Positions 61,731 to 64,000 of a stretch of DNA of 64,000 bases are shown one piece after another. Position 1 is the stretch's first letter; every line of letters starts with the position of its first letter. A model generated the notes under the pieces. The model searched no databases. It was not told the origin of the DNA and was given only the letters and a program-made list of their open reading frames with translations. The translations under genes were made by a program, and so were the position numbers. The stretch is from Rubritalea marina DSM 17716. GTDB lineage: Bacteria; Verrucomicrobiota; Verrucomicrobiia; Verrucomicrobiales; Akkermansiaceae. The stretch spans positions 186,001-250,000 of the forward strand of contig NZ_KB899247.1 of assembly GCF_000378105.1 (NCBI RefSeq), given 5' to 3'.

Positions 61731-63878
61731 ATGAGTAAAGCGCCACAATTTCTCTACCAAGACAGACTATCCGCATCCTTCACCCTCCTCATCCCGAGTA
61801 GGATCAATGAAGCGGACCTTGCTCCCATTGAGAAACTAGCTGGTGCACGCAAAACACTCTGGCTCTGCGAGGAAAATGTGGTTCTCAGCCCTAGCGTGGA
61901 AGCCTTTCTCACAAAGCGTGAAGCCATTGCCTTCAGCAACCAGGACACGCAGCTTGAAGGTGTGGGGAAGAAACTCCGTGAAGATGCAGGCGAGCAAGGG
62001 CTCGTCATCTTCGTCACAGGAGAAACAATCGCCCACAGTGGCACCACAGTACACATCTCCGGTGAGACATTGGAAGCCCTTGCCAAGCTCAAACTACCCT
62101 TCCAGGGGCTTGGGGTACACCACCCTAAAGAGCTTAGCCTCAGCATTGAAAATGAGTCAAATCTCCCAAGTGCCATCATCGCCCTATCTGAGTCATTCAA
62201 TGCTGATCAATGCAGCTCTGCGAAGATTCGCCAAGAACTAATCAACAGCTATGAAGAAGCATTCTCATCGCGCACATTCCTGAATGGCTCGCTCACCTAT
62301 GCAGCATTAGCGGGACTGAAGAGGAACGCCAAGATAGAGATCATCGATGGCACCAACGACCAAATCAAAACATACGAAGTCATGCTTGGGGCGGCACTCG
62401 CTTTCTCAAAAGTCCTGAAGACCATGACTGAGAAAAAGCGAATCGGCATCATTTTACCACCTGGGCCAGGTGGGCTCATCGCCAATATCGCGGCACTCTT
62501 CGCTGGAAAGACTCCAGTGAATATTAACTTCACCGCCAGTAAGGGAGCGGTAGAGTCGGCTATCCGACAAGCTGACGTGGATAAGTTTATCACCGCAGAC
62601 CCATTCGTTCGCAAACTCCCCGACTTCTCATGGCCGCCCAACCGCGACCTCATCCTCATCGAGCGCATTCTTCCCACGCTACGGAAGAGCATCACCCGTT
62701 GGGTGCTACTTTCTCGAGTCACACCCACCCCACTGTTTGCAAAGCTCGCTGGGGTAAAGAACGTCGGAGGTGACCAAGAGGCTGTATTACTCTTCACCTC
62801 AGGTTCATCAGGTGACCCCAAAGGCGTGCCACTCACCCATCGCAACATCCTTGGCAATGTTTGCCAGTTTGGCACCCGACTCAACCTTCCGGACAAGGCA
62901 AAAATCCTGGGATCACTTCCCCTCTTCCACAGCTTTGGACTGACTGCCACCTTGCTCTACCCAATCATCGAAGGCTTGGGTCTTGTGACGTTCCCAAGCC
63001 CACTGGACACCAAACGTATTGCAGAGCTTGTGGAGCAACATAAGATTGCAATGCTGCTCTCAACACCAACCTTCCTGCGCGGCTACATGCGTCGCATCGC
63101 TCCTGAGCAATTGCAGCCTCTGCAGCTCGTCGTCACCGGAGCCGAGAAGCTCCCTCAATCGTTGGCTCTCGCCTTCGAAAAGAAATTCAACATCCCACCC
63201 CAGGAAGGCTACGGACTCACCGAGACTGCTCCAGCTACCAATGTCAACCTGCCAGACCTGAGCAGCCAAGGCAGCAAGGCTCCAGTGATCAACTCCACAC
63301 GCCTCGGCACCGTTGGTAATTTCCTTCCGGGGATCGCGGTGCGCATGACAGACCCGAGCACCAATGAGGAATTACCAATCAACAAGGCTGGTATTATCTG
63401 GATGCGCGGACCCAACGTCTTTTCTGGATATCTCAACAATCAAACTAAGAGCGATGAGGTATTCGATGGTAAATGGTTCAAGACCGGCGACGTTGGCTAC
63501 ATTTGTAACGATGGCTTCCTCACCATTGAGGGGCGGATCTCGCGATTCTCCAAGATCGGAGGAGAAATGGTTCCTCATGAAGCTGTCGAAGCAGCAGTCA
63601 ATCAAGCTCTGGGGCTCGATGAAGAAACCGAACGTAAGGTCGCGATCGTAGGGCTTCCAGACGAGAAGAAAGGTGAATCCATTGCCCTACTCTCGATCAT
63701 TGCTGGCGAAGCGCTTGAGCAGGAATGCCTCGACTTACGTTACCGCCTTCTTGATAAGGGAATCCCCTCCCTATGGTGCCCGAAACAAATCATCCCAGTG
63801 GATCAAATTCCGATTCTAGCATCGGGCAAACTGGACATCAAAGCCTGTGCCGATCTTGCCCTTGCGGCGGCGGACTAA
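61731..63878 (+). CDS. Aas-like acyl-ACP/acyl-CoA synthetase with degenerate acyltransferase domain
   Basis: The main part (about residues 215-715) is an AMP-forming acyl-activating enzyme: LLFTSGSSGDPKGVPLTHRN (about 352-371), GYGLTETAPATNVN, and WFKTGDVGYICNDGFLTIEGRISRFSKIGG with the catalytic Lys in SGKLDIKA. The order of a PlsC-like acyltransferase followed by a synthetase is that of Aas, which re-acylates lysophospholipids. In residues 1-200 I see the PlsC secondary pattern but not its residues: the HxxxxD site reads PSRINEAD (22-29), and the FPEGT motif reads FVTGET (94-99). The acyltransferase half would then be inactive. This is by eye only. Confidence 0.8.
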   Translation: MSKAPQFLYQDRLSASFTLLIPSRINEADLAPIEKLAGARKTLWLCEENVVLSPSVEAFLTKREAIAFSNQDTQLEGVGKKLREDAGEQGLVIFVTGETIAHSGTTVHISGETLEALAKLKLPFQGLGVHHPKELSLSIENESNLPSAIIALSESFNADQCSSAKIRQELINSYEEAFSSRTFLNGSLTYAALAGLKRNAKIEIIDGTNDQIKTYEVMLGAALAFSKVLKTMTEKKRIGIILPPGPGGLIANIAALFAGKTPVNINFTASKGAVESAIRQADVDKFITADPFVRKLPDFSWPPNRDLILIERILPTLRKSITRWVLLSRVTPTPLFAKLAGVKNVGGDQEAVLLFTSGSSGDPKGVPLTHRNILGNVCQFGTRLNLPDKAKILGSLPLFHSFGLTATLLYPIIEGLGLVTFPSPLDTKRIAELVEQHKIAMLLSTPTFLRGYMRRIAPEQLQPLQLVVTGAEKLPQSLALAFEKKFNIPPQEGYGLTETAPATNVNLPDLSSQGSKAPVINSTRLGTVGNFLPGIAVRMTDPSTNEELPINKAGIIWMRGPNVFSGYLNNQTKSDEVFDGKWFKTGDVGYICNDGFLTIEGRISRFSKIGGEMVPHEAVEAAVNQALGLDEETERKVAIVGLPDEKKGESIALLSIIAGEALEQECLDLRYRLLDKGIPSLWCPKQIIPVDQIPILASGKLDIKACADLALAAAD

Positions 63879-63890
63879 CCACACCATCGA

Positions 63891-64000
63891 TTGACCGCCT
63901 TGAAACAACGCTTCGACGAGTTCATGCAGTTTGCACTCCATGATCCGGATCATGGATACTACGCTCGCAAGATCCGCACAGTAGGCCATCAAGGGGATTT
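63891..64000 (+). CDS. MidA/DUF185-like SAM-dependent methyltransferase, 5' fragment
   Basis: The frame from TTG 63891 (or TTG 63900) reads FDEFMQFALHDPDHGYYARK and then IRTVGHQGDF. This matches the first 35 residues of the MidA/NDUFAF7 (DUF185) family, whose start is 'F..FM..aLy.p..GYY......G..GDF'. In mitochondria NDUFAF7 dimethylates an arginine of complex I. The bacterial role is less clear. No ATG precedes it; the first internal ATG is at 63924. The gene starts 12 bases after the Aas-like gene and runs off the right edge. Confidence 0.7.
   Translation, partial: MTALKQRFDEFMQFALHDPDHGYYARKIRTVGHQGD

Noticed and set aside
1-64000. CRISPR arrays, phage or transposase genes, tRNA or rRNA genes
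   Set aside because: I looked for regular spaced repeats, transposase or integrase proteins and tRNA cloverleafs and saw none. Short or divergent cases could be missed by eye.

Overview
The window looks like chromosomal DNA from a member of the Verrucomicrobiota, most likely class Verrucomicrobiae. This is inferred from gene content, not from a marker search. The hints are an LL-diaminopimelate aminotransferase (DapL) route to lysine, a long-form IspH, a MoxR/DUF58/VWA membrane operon, a BlaI-M56 pair with a giant beta-rich C-terminus, a small lysine-rich histone-like protein, and large secreted proteins of unknown function. GC content looks close to 50 percent. Most start codons have no recognisable Shine-Dalgarno sequence. 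There are no rRNA or tRNA genes, no CRISPR array, and no intact insertion sequence or phage. The one clear RNA gene is RNase P RNA.

Layout. 1-4.4 kb: the 5' part of an RlmI-type rRNA methyltransferase (minus), a lysine-rich small basic protein, a secreted 899-aa repeat protein, and a membrane protein that looks like a YugP metallopeptidase without its HExxH. 4.5-9.1 kb: pheA, a lipoprotein, a gamma-glutamylcyclotransferase-like protein, obg, rpsP and an RRM protein. 9.2-11.2 kb: a molybdenum-cofactor group (fdhD and a MOSC protein divergent from moaC). 11.2-19.3 kb: an orphan radical SAM protein, dnaB, then a minus-strand run of adk, fmt, a CDF-family transporter, a TPR protein and a UvrD/Rep helicase. 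19.5-20.9 kb: a decayed acyltransferase gene and a cluster of hairpins. 20.9-26.3 kb: blaI and a 1650-aa M56 receptor-like protein with a palindromic operator. 26.4-29.8 kb: a nucleotidyltransferase-like protein with a small overlapping ORF, a PhnA-like protein, a MEKHLA-domain protein, a short RecO and dapL. 30.0-37.5 kb: ispH, then the four-gene MoxR operon, whose two large genes use TTG starts. 37.5-44.3 kb: a small membrane protein, recF, pyrF, a KH-domain protein and a secreted metzincin protease. 44.5-49.8 kb: sucA, sucB and a DUF368/PopT transporter. 49.9-57.5 kb: a lone GldA-type ATPase, rnpB, an AsmA-like protein, an ABCG-like transporter and two uncharacterised exported or anchored proteins. 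57.6-64.0 kb: argS, a PtsN-like IIA protein, ribH-nusB, an Aas-like acyl-activating enzyme with a decayed acyltransferase domain, and the start of a MidA-like methyltransferase.

Most of the window is housekeeping. The parts most worth attention are: (i) the BlaI/M56 module, which has a regular array of TACGA half-sites over the blaI start and a sensor region unlike BlaR1; (ii) the MoxR-DUF58-VWA operon, whose last two genes lie in one frame, separated by a stop codon and one further codon; (iii) several proteins that keep a known fold but seem to have lost catalytic or metal-binding residues (YugP-like, PlsC-like domain of Aas, CDF transporter) or a whole domain (E2 of 2-oxoglutarate dehydrogenase without an E3-binding domain); and (iv) the decayed acyltransferase next to a hairpin cluster. 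I did not find a clearly novel defence system. The nearest candidate is the nucleotidyltransferase/small-ORF pair at 26.4-27.0 kb.
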